Source of the DNA: CAYPHJ01 sp964410485
GTDB lineage: Bacteria > Desulfobacterota > Binatia > UBA9968
Direction: 5' to 3'
Length of the DNA: 21,286 nucleotides
Assembly: GCA_964410485.1 (NCBI GenBank)
Contig: CAYPHJ010000080.1
Span: 1 to 21,286, forward strand
Part shown: one piece after another, positions 1 through 8,049 of the stretch
Numbering within the stretch: the stretch's first letter is position 1
How the letters are laid out: the number at the start of each line of letters is the position of its first letter
Notes under the pieces: model-generated
The model's database searches: none
What the model saw: the letters and a program-made list of their open reading frames with translations, nothing else
Told to the model about the DNA's origin: nothing
Position numbers and translations under genes: made by a program

Positions 1-1046
1 TCGACCTTGACGCCATTCTTGGCGCATTCTTCGGCGTACATTTTTCTCATGGAATCGTCTTCGTCTTCGAACTCAATCTGCTCGATGCCCTTCTCTTCAC
101 GCTGAACCGCCGTGTTGGCGTGCAGGGCGACGAATTTGCACGGCTCTTTTCCGGTGTTGTAGTGCTGGTGCCAGGTGCCCGCCGGCGGTGAGATGCACGT
201 CCCCTCGTGCCAATCGTATCTTTGCGGTTTCTCGCCCTCGTTCCACATTAGCGTATAGCCAGTTGAGTCGAGCAGGAAAACGTGCGCGCCCGGACCGTGG
301 CGGTGCGCTTTTTTGTATCTCCCGACGGGGAATTGTGATACGTGAGCAAGCATGGCGCTGCCCGACATATGGATATACATGTTGCGCGTGCCCTTGCCGC
401 GTTTTTCTCTAGGCACGAGATTAATCTTTCTGATGTCAGGAATAAAGTTCGAATGGAGAATGCCGCCGTAGTACTCCGTGAAGTATTTGCCTTCTTTCGA
501 GAAAAACTCCGGATCGCCCGGGTCGAAACGGTCTTTGAACATGTAGTTTGTGTTGTAAATGAATTCCGGATCTCGAAACAGCTCGAAAGCCACAGGTTGG
601 CTCGTGAGCGCAAAATACCGGCACGGCTCGGTGCCGCTGGCATTAAAGTGTTGGTGCCAGGCATTGAGCGGAATCGCAAAAGTAGACCCGCGCTCCCATT
701 CGAAAGTACGTTTGGGTGTACCCTCGTACCAGATGCTGGTCGCGCCGCGACCCCCAGCAACGGTAATAATTTCTTCGTAGAGTTGGCGCTGGGCTTTTGT
801 CTGTTTTCCCGGGTCGATTTCACAAATGTAAGCGTCCGCCACCATCTGGTCGGAAAAGGTGCAAATCGCCCCCTTGCATTCCTTGCGCTTCCAATAGCCG
901 AGCGGTTCGGTTCGAACGTCCTGCACGAAAGCGCCGCTGATAATCGGGACGTTTTCGGACTCTATCCATTTTTTGTAAGGACTGTATTTGTCCATCATGA
1001 ACTGCACGTAGGGATGAACTTCAAACTCCTTGACCGGTCCTGCCAT
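1..1046 (-). CDS. double-cupin domain protein, C-terminus cut by window edge
   Basis: An open frame of 348 codons runs without a stop from ATG at 1046 to the left edge, so the C-terminus is missing. GGAGG at 1056-1060 lies 9 bases before the ATG. Two cupin domains are visible. In the first (about residues 75-150) the motif-1 His-x-His is replaced by QRQ near residue 87, although motif 2 keeps WHQHFN at 130-135. In the second (about 235-315) motif 1 is AHRHGPGAH at 247-255 and motif 2 is PPAGTWHQHYN, so only this domain looks able to hold a metal. The layout resembles bicupin dioxygenase-like proteins, often labelled 'ethanolamine ammonia lyase-activating' in databases; no substrate can be named. 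The gene is divergent from the RpiR regulator and the catabolic run, which suggests shared control. Confidence 0.88.
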   Translation of the reverse strand, partial: MAGPVKEFEVHPYVQFMMDKYSPYKKWIESENVPIISGAFVQDVRTEPLGYWKRKECKGAICTFSDQMVADAYICEIDPGKQTKAQRQLYEEIITVAGGRGATSIWYEGTPKRTFEWERGSTFAIPLNAWHQHFNASGTEPCRYFALTSQPVAFELFRDPEFIYNTNYMFKDRFDPGDPEFFSKEGKYFTEYYGGILHSNFIPDIRKINLVPREKRGKGTRNMYIHMSGSAMLAHVSQFPVGRYKKAHRHGPGAHVFLLDSTGYTLMWNEGEKPQRYDWHEGTCISPPAGTWHQHYNTGKEPCKFVALHANTAVQREEKGIEQIEFEDEDDSMRKMYAEECAKNGVKV

Positions 1047-1081
1047 AGAGAACTGCCTCCTTACTGCTTGTCGATGAAGAG

Positions 1082-1110
1082 ACGTTATGCGGAGCAAGAA
1101 GCGCTGTCAA
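1082..1110 (-). promoter_or_regulatory. candidate promoter of the cupin gene
   Basis: On the minus strand a perfect -35 TTGACA (1105-1110) is followed after 17 bases by TAACGT (1082-1087), a weak -10. The expected start point is about 30 bases before the cupin ATG. The palindrome CGCTGT-CA-ACAGCG (1102-1115) covers the -35, so a repressor there would block transcription. The -35 match is seen directly; promoter function is inferred. Confidence 0.4.
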
Positions 1111-1138
1111 CAGCGTTTGAGTTACCGGATGAATCCGG
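1102..1138. promoter_or_regulatory. two perfect palindromes in the divergent intergenic region
   Basis: CGCTGT-CA-ACAGCG lies at 1102-1115 and CCGGAT-GA-ATCCGG at 1125-1138. Both are perfect 6-2-6 inverted repeats, with centres 23 bases apart (about two helical turns). They differ in sequence from each other and from the TGAAAC palindrome at 1247-1262. A looser pair, TCAGAT (1144-1149) and ATCTGA (1165-1170), follows. They are candidate operators of one or more regulators acting on the divergent genes. Confidence 0.45.
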
Positions 1139-1219
1139 AAATTTCAGATTTTCAAGATACGGACATCTGAGATCTGGAATGAGGGCTTGCTTTGCCAGTT
1201 TTCGGATGCGGGCCGATGC

Positions 1220-1262
1220 TTGACAAGAACATTTCATTACGATACGTGAAACAAAAGTTTCA
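1220..1262 (+). promoter_or_regulatory. candidate promoter and operator of the RpiR regulator
   Basis: TTGACA at 1220-1225 is a perfect -35. The best-spaced -10 (17 bases on, TACGTG at 1243-1248) is poor. The perfect palindrome TGAAAC-AAAA-GTTTCA (1247-1262) overlaps that -10, the expected transcription start and the A of the ATG. A further half-site TTTCA (1232-1236) faces TGAAA at 1247-1251. RpiR/MurR-family proteins commonly bind GAAA...TTTC-type palindromes, so autorepression is the natural reading. No Shine-Dalgarno is visible before the ATG, and transcription would start only a few bases upstream, so the mRNA may be nearly leaderless. Confidence 0.5.
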
Positions 1263-2101
1263 TGCCCTTCAGCGAAATTTTCACCAAAGTGAACGGACTC
1301 AACGGCGCGCAGAAAAGGATTGGCGACTATCTGCGGAACGACAGCTCGGCGCTGCTGTTGTCTAACGTGAACGATCTAGCGCAAGCGGTCGGGGTCAGCA
1401 AATCCACCGTGGTGCGGTTTGCCAAGAGCTTGGGATACAAAGGATATCCCGAGTTTAGACGAAAGGTTCAAAAAGAGATGCGCGGCAAGTTGCGGGCGGC
1501 TGCGCGCATGGAGGAGGCATTTGCGGAGCTGGGAAATGATGAAAACATTTTCGCCAAGCTTATCAAGCGCGATATCCAGCTCCTGCAAGAGACGCTTCAG
1601 GCAGCATCTTTCGCCGATTTTCACAAAGCTGTCGAGATCATATGGCGAGCGCGCCATGTTTTTATTATTGGCCTCAATGCTTCCACGGCTCTTGCTCACC
1701 TGCTGCATTTTCGACTCATGCGGGTGAAGAAAGATGTCCGCTGGATTTTTCTGACCGGTGGCACTTCCCTGGTGGAGCAACTCGCTTTTATGGAGCGCGA
1801 AGATGTCTTGATTGCCATCGATTTTGTGGAGGCTCCGAGAGAAGTTCAAATCGCGCTGCAGCACGCCAAAAAAGTAGGTACGCCGGTGCTAGGCATTACC
1901 GACTTTCCCAGCTCGACCATAGCGAAGGCCGCAGCTGTTTGCCTCTATGCGAAACGGGGATTGCACAGCACCGTTAATTCACTTACCCCGGCTTTTTCAC
2001 TGGTCAATGCACTGGCAATCGCCGTAGTTTGGACCAAAAAGGCCGATTCTATCAAAGCACTGGCCGAACTCGACAGACTACTGGCAGAACAGGCGCCATA
2101 G
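1262..2101 (+). CDS. MurR/RpiR family transcriptional regulator
   Basis: The protein has 279 residues, the usual length for the family. The N-terminal HTH_6 domain (about 1-77) contains the family signature: DLAQAVGVSKSTVVRFAKSL at 38-57, followed by GYKGYPEFRRK. A SIS sugar-isomerase-fold domain (about 120-250) starts at HVFIIGLNAST and would bind a phosphorylated or small organic effector. The start agrees with the family N-terminus even though no ribosome site precedes it. The stop is only 36 bases before the next gene, so it probably heads the LLM-hydrolase operon while facing the divergent cupin gene. RpiR proteins usually control the catabolic genes next to them; the effector is unknown. 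Confidence 0.9.
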   Translation: MPFSEIFTKVNGLNGAQKRIGDYLRNDSSALLLSNVNDLAQAVGVSKSTVVRFAKSLGYKGYPEFRRKVQKEMRGKLRAAARMEEAFAELGNDENIFAKLIKRDIQLLQETLQAASFADFHKAVEIIWRARHVFIIGLNASTALAHLLHFRLMRVKKDVRWIFLTGGTSLVEQLAFMEREDVLIAIDFVEAPREVQIALQHAKKVGTPVLGITDFPSSTIAKAAAVCLYAKRGLHSTVNSLTPAFSLVNALAIAVVWTKKADSIKALAELDRLLAEQAP

Positions 2102-2137
2102 GCGAATATTTGTTTCACATAGAAAAGGAGCTCATCC

Positions 2138-3130
2138 ATGGCAACGAAACTAAAATTTGGTTTACTGTTACCTCATTTTGGCGAATATGGCTCGGTGGAG
2201 CGCTGTATTGAAGGCGCAAAAAAAGCCGAGCAGTACGGCTTTGACTCCGTATGGGTGAGAGATCATCTAGTATTCGAACCGCATGGGATGGAAGGGGAAG
2301 ACAATACGCATATCGAAGGTTTGCTGATCCTGGCCGCGATATCGTCGGTATGTAAAAAGCTCACGTTGTGCACCGGCACGGTCATTGCCCACAGACACCC
2401 CATTCATCTGGCCCAGGCGACGGCCGCACTCAGTCAGCTTTCCGACGGCAAAGTTATCATGGGAATCGGCCTCGGCACGTTCAAGCACGAATTCGAAGCA
2501 GCAGGATTCAAAGGCAATACGCTCCAGGACCGGGCGGATCTGGCGAAGATCAACTCCGAGCTTTGCCGCAAACTCTGGAAAGGTGAGAAGGTCACCTACA
2601 AGGACCGGTTTTTTGATTTCGCCGATGTCGAGCTCAAACCGACGCCAAAGAAGCCCATTCCGATATGGTACGGCGGCGGAACCCCCGCTTCCGCGCGGCG
2701 TGCGGCAGAATACTGCGACGGGTGGATGCCGGGGCGTATCCCGATGCTGACCTTCATCAAGATGGTTAATTACCTGCGTGATCAGTATAAAACTCACGGC
2801 CGCCCGATGGGCACGGTGGGCGCGATCCCGATCGTGAGCATCGACAAAGATCTCGACACCGCACTTAGCAAGGTGAACACGCCGGGCTTGATCAAAGAAG
2901 GTAACAATCCGAGCAAAAAGACCTGGGTCAATTACGGCAACTTCAAGACCTACGAAGATATCCGCGGCCTGCTGTTGGCCGGCAAACCGGAGGATGTTGT
3001 AAAAGACACCAGAGAATACGAGAAGAACGGTCTTGACCACATTGTTTATGATCTTCGCTTCCGTTATGCAGATTGGTACCAGCAGATCGACTACCTGGGC
3101 AAAGAGGTGCTACCCGCGGTGCGCGCATAG
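2138..3130 (+). CDS. LLM class flavin-dependent oxidoreductase (first copy)
   Basis: The 330-residue protein has a single luciferase-like TIM barrel covering almost its full length. Family marks are the N-terminal FGLLLPHFG strand, FDSVWVRDHL (about 35-44), the TGTVIAHRHPIHLAQ segment, the MGIGLGTFKHEFE turn, and the PIPIWYGGG strand after the insertion loop. Such enzymes use reduced FMN or F420 to oxygenate or reduce organic substrates in the cytoplasm; which cofactor applies here cannot be read from sequence. AGGAG at 2126-2130 gives a good ribosome site 7 bases before the ATG. It follows the RpiR gene closely, so induction by that regulator is likely. A second, clearly different LLM gene lies two genes downstream, which suggests two successive oxidation steps or a two-enzyme pathway. 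Confidence 0.9.
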   Translation: MATKLKFGLLLPHFGEYGSVERCIEGAKKAEQYGFDSVWVRDHLVFEPHGMEGEDNTHIEGLLILAAISSVCKKLTLCTGTVIAHRHPIHLAQATAALSQLSDGKVIMGIGLGTFKHEFEAAGFKGNTLQDRADLAKINSELCRKLWKGEKVTYKDRFFDFADVELKPTPKKPIPIWYGGGTPASARRAAEYCDGWMPGRIPMLTFIKMVNYLRDQYKTHGRPMGTVGAIPIVSIDKDLDTALSKVNTPGLIKEGNNPSKKTWVNYGNFKTYEDIRGLLLAGKPEDVVKDTREYEKNGLDHIVYDLRFRYADWYQQIDYLGKEVLPAVRA

Positions 3131-3140
3131 AAAAACAGTC

Positions 3141-3220
3141 CCTAGTTCCCAGTTTCAAGTTTCTAGTTGAAGACGAAATCGTCTTTAAACCAGAAACCAG
3201 GAACCAGAAACCAGAAACCG
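3141..3220. repeat. intergenic palindromic word-array repeat
   Basis: This 106-base spacer between two genes contains a 7-base tandem array of CCAGAAA-like words (about 3190-3219). Facing it is an imperfect inverted counterpart at 3144-3168 made of AGTTTC-type words. A perfect core palindrome AAGACGA-AA-TCGTCTT (3170-3185) lies at the centre. The whole could fold into one long hairpin. It ends about 6 bases before the AGAGGAGG ribosome site of the hydrolase. It resembles the small non-coding repeat families scattered through many environmental genomes, and shares its style with the arrays at 5231, 8110 and 10261. Confidence 0.7.
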
Positions 3221-3236
3221 CGCCAGAGGAGGCGCT

Positions 3237-4157
3237 ATGCGTACTGAAAAAGTGAATTTCTACAGCGAAGGGGTTAGGCTTGCGGGCGTGCTCTATCTAC
3301 CGGAAGCAGATCGAAGCAAGCCCTACGCCGGCATAGTTCAGGGACCGGGCTTTCTCGGCCTCAAAGATGCCAAGCACTACATTATGATGTTCGAGAAACT
3401 CTGCGAGGCGGGTTACGCCTGTCTGTGCTTCGATTACCGCGGTTGGGGCGACAGCGAGGGCAATGAGCGCGGTTGGGTAGTGCCCAAATGGCAGGCGGAA
3501 GATATTCGCAACGCGATTACCTATATGCAGACCCGTGCCGAGATCGATCCGGACCGCATCGCCACGTACGGCTCAGGGGGCACCGGCGGCGGGAACGCCG
3601 TTTATGTGGCGGCCATCGATCAGCGGGTGAAGTGCTGTGTCAGCTATCTGGGTGTCAGCAGCGGGCGCGATTGGCTCCACTGCATGCGCCGCGAGTACGA
3701 GTGGGTCGATTACCTGAAGAGCATCGAGGAGGACCGAAAAAAACGGGTGACCACTGGCGCTGGTGCGATCGTGAGCGCCCGTGAGGGCGGCATCATGGTG
3801 CAAACGCCTGAGCGCCAGACCACCACTATAAAAAAAGATGTGGCGGATAAGATTCCCGACGCCATGCCGCTGGCTTGCGCCGAGGCGATTCTGGAATATA
3901 GCCCTATTGATGTGGTCCATAAGATTTCGCCGCGCGCCGTGCTTTTCATCGCCGTGGAAGGCGACGCCGTCACGCCGGAACAGCAGTCCTTCGATATGTA
4001 TCAAAAAGCGGGCGAGCCGAAGAAGTTGGTGTTGTACCGAAAGACCACGCATTACGGCATTTATAACGACTATTTCGAAAACGTGGCGGGGCAAGTGGTT
4101 GACTGGTACAACCGCTATCTGAAGTACAACAAAGTCGAGATCACCGAGAAACATTAG
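3237..4157 (+). CDS. alpha/beta hydrolase family protein with altered nucleophile elbow
   Basis: The 306-residue protein has the dienelactone-hydrolase/acyl-peptidase type fold. The oxyanion-side strand is GIVQGPGFLG (32-41), followed by YACLCFDYRGWGDSEG (60-75). The candidate acid D243 is in EGDAVTPEQQ and the candidate base H272 in TTHYGIYND. The nucleophile elbow, expected as G-x-S-x-G, reads YGSGGTGGGN (111-120): the only serine, S113, is not in the canonical position, and the canonical position holds glycine. A helical insert (about 143-215) may form the lid. AGAGGAGG (3225-3232) precedes the ATG. The gap to the next LLM gene is 8 bases, so the two are co-transcribed. Its role may be hydrolysis or C-C cleavage after flavin oxygenation, or it may be a non-catalytic or differently acting relative. 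Confidence 0.85.
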   Translation: MRTEKVNFYSEGVRLAGVLYLPEADRSKPYAGIVQGPGFLGLKDAKHYIMMFEKLCEAGYACLCFDYRGWGDSEGNERGWVVPKWQAEDIRNAITYMQTRAEIDPDRIATYGSGGTGGGNAVYVAAIDQRVKCCVSYLGVSSGRDWLHCMRREYEWVDYLKSIEEDRKKRVTTGAGAIVSAREGGIMVQTPERQTTTIKKDVADKIPDAMPLACAEAILEYSPIDVVHKISPRAVLFIAVEGDAVTPEQQSFDMYQKAGEPKKLVLYRKTTHYGIYNDYFENVAGQVVDWYNRYLKYNKVEITEKH

Positions 4158-4165
4158 GAGTAAGC

Positions 4166-5188
4166 ATGCACAATATTTCGTTTGGTGTGCGTGTGCCCAA
4201 CTCGGGCCCGCTGTCCAGCATTGAAAACATCGTCCACGCCACCAAAAAAGCCGAAGAATTGGGCTTCGATGCGGTTTGGGTTCATGACCACGTCGTGTGG
4301 AGCACCGAAATGCATCGCCATCACATCTCTTCAGGGGCTTTCGAAGCGCTTAGCGATACCCAGGAGGCGAATTTCTTTGAGGCGACTACGATCCTCTCTT
4401 ATTTGGCGGCCGAGACCAAAGCCATCACTTTAGGGGTCGCCTGTCTGGTGATGCCCTGCCGCAATCCCATCTATGCGGCAAAGCAATACTCAACCTTGGA
4501 TCACTTGGCCAAGGGCCGGTTGCTCGTGGGAGTCGGCCTGGGATCCAAGGCCACGCGAGAGTCCGACGAGTTCGGCGTCTTCGGCGTGCCTTACGAGCGG
4601 CGTGGCGATCGTACCGACGAGTACATTCAAGCAATGAAGGCGATCTGGACCCAGCCCATCGCCGCCTACAAAGGTGACTTCATCGAATTCAAAAACGCCG
4701 AAATTTTTCCGAAACCATTCCAAAAGCCGCATCCGCCGGTTTGGGTAGGCGGCTGGATGAAGCTTGCCGCCAAGCGTGCCGGAAAGTACGGTGAAGGCTG
4801 GATTCCCGGCTGGCTTTCGCCCAGGGAAATGAAAGTCGGGTGCGATATCTTGGCACAGACTGCCCGGGAAAACGGGCGGGATCCGAAGAAGATCACCATT
4901 GCGGTCGAGAAACTCGCTACAATTGCCAAGACGCGCGATGAAGGTTTGCAGCTAGCGATGCCGACTCTCAAGACCAGCAGCGAGAGCTACGAGCGCGACA
5001 TCGACAGCATGCAGTTCGCGTTGGATCGCCATATTTTCGGTTCGGTCGACGACGTGCGCCGGCGTGTCGATGAATTTATTGAGAACGGCGTGCAGCATTT
5101 CGAGCTCAAGATTATTTATCCCACCATGGATAGCCTTGAACGGCAGATGACCTTGTGGGCCGAATCGATTTTACCGCATTACAACTAA
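4166..5188 (+). CDS. LLM class flavin-dependent oxidoreductase (second copy)
   Basis: The 340-residue luciferase-like TIM barrel opens with ISFGVRVPNSGP and then FDAVWVHDHVVW. It carries GVACLVMPCRNPIYAAKQ, LVGVGLGSKATRESDEFG and the HPPVWVGGW strand. It differs markedly from the protein at 2138-3130: the loop after the first HDH is longer and His-rich, and the C-terminal half is unrelated in detail, so this is not a recent duplicate. AGGAG at 4157-4161 serves a start only 8 bases after the hydrolase stop. It likely acts on a related or consecutive intermediate in the same pathway. Whether it uses FMN or F420 is not decidable from sequence alone. Confidence 0.9.
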   Translation: MHNISFGVRVPNSGPLSSIENIVHATKKAEELGFDAVWVHDHVVWSTEMHRHHISSGAFEALSDTQEANFFEATTILSYLAAETKAITLGVACLVMPCRNPIYAAKQYSTLDHLAKGRLLVGVGLGSKATRESDEFGVFGVPYERRGDRTDEYIQAMKAIWTQPIAAYKGDFIEFKNAEIFPKPFQKPHPPVWVGGWMKLAAKRAGKYGEGWIPGWLSPREMKVGCDILAQTARENGRDPKKITIAVEKLATIAKTRDEGLQLAMPTLKTSSESYERDIDSMQFALDRHIFGSVDDVRRRVDEFIENGVQHFELKIIYPTMDSLERQMTLWAESILPHYN

Positions 5189-5230
5189 CCCGACGGATAA
5201 TAGCGTTACGATCGACTAATGGTTTGTAAC

Positions 5231-5260
5231 AACACTCCAACACTCCAGTACTCCAATACT
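5231..5260. repeat. degenerate 8-base tandem word array
   Basis: Four consecutive octamers are visible: AACACTCC, AACACTCC, AGTACTCC and AATACTTG (the last partial). They lie just upstream of the small-subunit ATG and occupy the place where a leader and ribosome site would be expected. There is no spacer structure, so this is not a CRISPR. Confidence 0.65.
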
Positions 5261-5274
5261 TGATTCGGTGTTCC

Positions 5275-5754
5275 ATGAAGCTGTCATTTCAATTAAACGA
5301 TAAGCCGATTGAGATCAAGTGCGAAGCCGAGGAGACTCTCGCCGAAGTTTTGCGTGATCGGCTGAACCTTACTGGAACCAAAGTGTCCTGCGACGTGCAA
5401 GTCTGCGGCGCTTGCACCGTGCTGGTGGATGGTTTGCCCGTGAGCTCCTGCACGCTGCTTGCTTACGAAGCGAGAGGCAAGACCGTGCTAACCATAGAGG
5501 GTTTGGAACAGGCCGACGGCACACTCGACCCCATCCAACAGGCTTTTATTGATGAGTTTGCGTTTCAGTGTGGTTTTTGCACGCCCGGAATGATCATGGC
5601 GGCCAAGGTGTTGCTGGACGAGAATCCGCGGCCAACGCGCGAGGAAATCGTCCATCACATGGACGGCAATATCTGCCGCTGCACGGGTTACGTCCCGATC
5701 ATCAAGGCGATCCAGCGGGCAGCAGGTCTGAGAACTCAGGAGAAGAGATCGTGA
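5275..5754 (+). CDS. (2Fe-2S)-binding small subunit of xanthine dehydrogenase family hydroxylase
   Basis: The 159-residue protein carries two iron-sulfur clusters. The plant-ferredoxin cluster ligands are C39, C44, C47 and C59 (C-x4-C-x2-C-x11-C). The helical-domain cluster ligands are C99, C102, C134 and C136 (CGFCTPGM and CRCTGY). The length and motifs match CoxS/XdhA-type small subunits. It passes electrons between the molybdenum site and FAD in a cytoplasmic heterotrimer. The ATG at 5275 is preferred over an in-frame TTG at 5260 because the family begins within a few residues of the first beta strand. No convincing ribosome site precedes it; a repeat array lies there instead. The stop overlaps the large-subunit start (GTGA), which implies coupled translation. 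Confidence 0.93.
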   Translation: MKLSFQLNDKPIEIKCEAEETLAEVLRDRLNLTGTKVSCDVQVCGACTVLVDGLPVSSCTLLAYEARGKTVLTIEGLEQADGTLDPIQQAFIDEFAFQCGFCTPGMIMAAKVLLDENPRPTREEIVHHMDGNICRCTGYVPIIKAIQRAAGLRTQEKRS

Positions 5755-8027
5755 GCGCGGAAAAGAAGAAAGACTTTCAAGTCGTAAATCGATCGGTGCC
5801 GCGCCGTGATGGGCGCGCGAAGGTAACGGGCAGAGCCACCTACGTGAGCGATGTCAGGCTCATTGGGATGGCCCACGCGAAGGTTCTTAGGAGCCCGTAT
5901 GCCCATGCAAAGATCCTATCCATCGATACAACCCGCGCCGAATCCCGCCCCGGCGTTTATTGCGTGCTCACGGGAAGCAACCTGGAGGGTCTAAACCCCT
6001 ACTACGGACATGCCGTCAAAGATCATCCTCTGCTCGCTATCGAGAAAGTGCGGTATGCGGGCGAGCCCGTGGCTGCGGTTGTGGCGGTGGACGAGCGGAC
6101 CGCGTTCGAGGCCCTGGAATACATTGAAGTGAAGTACCAGGAGTTGAAAGCAGTTTTGACGCCGCACGATGCGATGGCGAAGGATGCGCCTCTGCTCCAT
6201 GAAAGGATATTTGAAGCGGGGGCGCTACGCGGTTTCGAAGGGGACGTGACCGCCGGCAAGGGGAGCAATATCTGCCAGGAACACCATCTCAAGTGGGGCG
6301 ACGTTGATGAAGCGTTCAAAAATGCTGCCGCCGTCGTCGAAGGCGAGTACTACTTCCCCATGACCTACGCCTATGCGATGGAGCCCTATGTGGCCATTGC
6401 GGACGTGAATGACAATGGCGTCACAATCTACTCTTCTGCCCAGCATCCGTTCATGGTGCGACACGACCTCAAAACTGTGTTCAACTTGCCTGTGAGCGCA
6501 GTCCGCTTGATCGTGCCTTTCGTCGGCGGTGGCTACGGCAGTAAATCCTACACGAAAATTGAGCCGCTGGTTGCGGCGTGCTCGTGGAAAGCCCGCCGGC
6601 CGGTCAAGCTGGCTCTCTCGGTGGAAGAGGCGATGCTCACAACGCGCAGCGATGATGCCCACACCTGGATGCGCACGGCCGTGGATGCTGACGGGAAGAT
6701 TATCGCGCGCCAGGCGCGCATCTACATGAACACCGGTGCCTATGCGGAGAACAGCCCGTTAGTGGTGGAAAAATCGACCAACCGCTGCGTTGGACCTTAC
6801 GCCATTCCCAACGTTCAGATCGACAACTACTCTTTCTACACCAACACGGTACCGGCGAGCTCCTATCGAGGCTTTGGCTGCGCACAGGTCACCTTGCCGG
6901 GCGAGTCGCAGATCGACGAGCTGGCGGCAAAAATCGGCAAAGATCCGTACCAATTCCGGTTGATGAATGCTGCCAAACCCGGAGAGGAATTTTTTCCGAA
7001 GATGCGCCCGTTTGACGGTACGCTAAGAGAAGACCTGGAGATCGCCGCCAGAGCGATTGGATGGGACGAGCCGTTGCGGAAGGGGCACGGGCGGAGCGTT
7101 GCCTGTTCGGGAAGTGACGCCGGCGCGTATCCATTGACGTCGACGGCAATTCGCGTTCACGCCGATGGCTCAGCGTCTTTGCTGACGGGAAGCACCGAGT
7201 TGGGTCAGGGAAGCCACACGGTTTTGCCGCAAATCGTTGCCGAGGAGCTCGGCATCCCGTTTGAGAACGTCCGCGTCGTGTCCTCCGACACGGCAATCAC
7301 ACCCTATGATCGCTCCACTGGAGCCAGCCGTACAACTACCCTGATGGGGCGCGCCGTGATGGAAGCAAGCCGTGAAGCCATCCAGCAAATGGTTCGAATG
7401 GCCGCCGATGTTCTCAAGGTCAAGGTCGAGGACATCGAGGTGGTTAGAGGAGGGGTGCGCTATGGCGAGGCCCAACTCGGTTGGGCCGACGTTATCAGCA
7501 AATACTATGCACTGCCAGACGGTGAAGTCATCGGTCGCGCTTACATTCGCAAGGAAGGAGACTTCGCCAAACTTCCTGTGTTTTGGGAGGTTGCCTGCAC
7601 CGGAGTCGAGCTGTCTGTCGACGAGGAGACCGGCAAGATCCAGATGGAAAAACTGGCGACGGTCGGCGATGTAGGCTTGGCCATTAATCCAGCGCTTGCG
7701 GAGGGACAGGATATCGGCGCCGCCACGATGGGCATGGGAATTGGATTGTGCGAGGAGCTGGTTTATGAAGGGCCGCAACTGGTGAATGGCTCGATGTTGG
7801 AGTACAGGGTGCCGCGCTTCTCAGATCTGCCGAGTAAAGTCGAGCTCCACTTGGTACAGAACCAGGATGGTGTGGGTCCATACGGTGCCAAGGGCGGTGG
7901 AGAGGCATCGCTTAACTCTATGGCGGCAAACATCGCCAATGCCGTTAGTCGCGCGGCCGGTGTGCGTATCCGGCAAGCGCCCCTCACGCCGGAACGGGTG
8001 TGGCGCGCCCTCAGGGAGAAAAAATAG
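5751..8027 (+). CDS. molybdopterin-binding large subunit of xanthine dehydrogenase family hydroxylase
   Basis: The gene starts at GTG 5751, overlapping the small-subunit stop by four bases, with AGGAG at 5738-5742; the frame is open further upstream but the overlap decides the start. The 758-residue length is normal for the family. Order: aldehyde-oxidase a/b hammerhead domain (about 20-140), then the Mo-binding domains with GGGYGSK at 259-265, SYRGFG at 371-376, ELGQG at 483-487, and the catalytic glutamate E718 in GAKGGGEAS. All key elements are present, so the enzyme should be active. It lacks the AYRCSFR loop of form I CO dehydrogenase, so CO is not the likely substrate. The family hydroxylates purines, N-heteroaromatics, aldehydes or aromatic thioesters with water as oxygen source; next to LLM monooxygenases an N-heterocycle is plausible but unproven. 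Confidence 0.94.
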   Translation: MSAEKKKDFQVVNRSVPRRDGRAKVTGRATYVSDVRLIGMAHAKVLRSPYAHAKILSIDTTRAESRPGVYCVLTGSNLEGLNPYYGHAVKDHPLLAIEKVRYAGEPVAAVVAVDERTAFEALEYIEVKYQELKAVLTPHDAMAKDAPLLHERIFEAGALRGFEGDVTAGKGSNICQEHHLKWGDVDEAFKNAAAVVEGEYYFPMTYAYAMEPYVAIADVNDNGVTIYSSAQHPFMVRHDLKTVFNLPVSAVRLIVPFVGGGYGSKSYTKIEPLVAACSWKARRPVKLALSVEEAMLTTRSDDAHTWMRTAVDADGKIIARQARIYMNTGAYAENSPLVVEKSTNRCVGPYAIPNVQIDNYSFYTNTVPASSYRGFGCAQVTLPGESQIDELAAKIGKDPYQFRLMNAAKPGEEFFPKMRPFDGTLREDLEIAARAIGWDEPLRKGHGRSVACSGSDAGAYPLTSTAIRVHADGSASLLTGSTELGQGSHTVLPQIVAEELGIPFENVRVVSSDTAITPYDRSTGASRTTTLMGRAVMEASREAIQQMVRMAADVLKVKVEDIEVVRGGVRYGEAQLGWADVISKYYALPDGEVIGRAYIRKEGDFAKLPVFWEVACTGVELSVDEETGKIQMEKLATVGDVGLAINPALAEGQDIGAATMGMGIGLCEELVYEGPQLVNGSMLEYRVPRFSDLPSKVELHLVQNQDGVGPYGAKGGGEASLNSMAANIANAVSRAAGVRIRQAPLTPERVWRALREKK

Positions 8028-8049
8028 GTTCAAAGCGAAATCGGAGACT

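Noticed and set aside
342..1223. A long plus-strand open frame opposite the cupin gene.
   Set aside because: Its translation has no recognisable domain, while the minus strand encodes a clear double cupin with a good ribosome site.
5231..5260. Possible CRISPR-like array.
   Set aside because: Units of 8 bases are directly adjacent with no spacers, and no cas genes are present.
5751..8027. Large subunit as aerobic CO dehydrogenase CoxL.
   Set aside because: The CoxL active-site loop AYRCSFR is replaced by SYRGFG, so only the general xanthine dehydrogenase family can be claimed.
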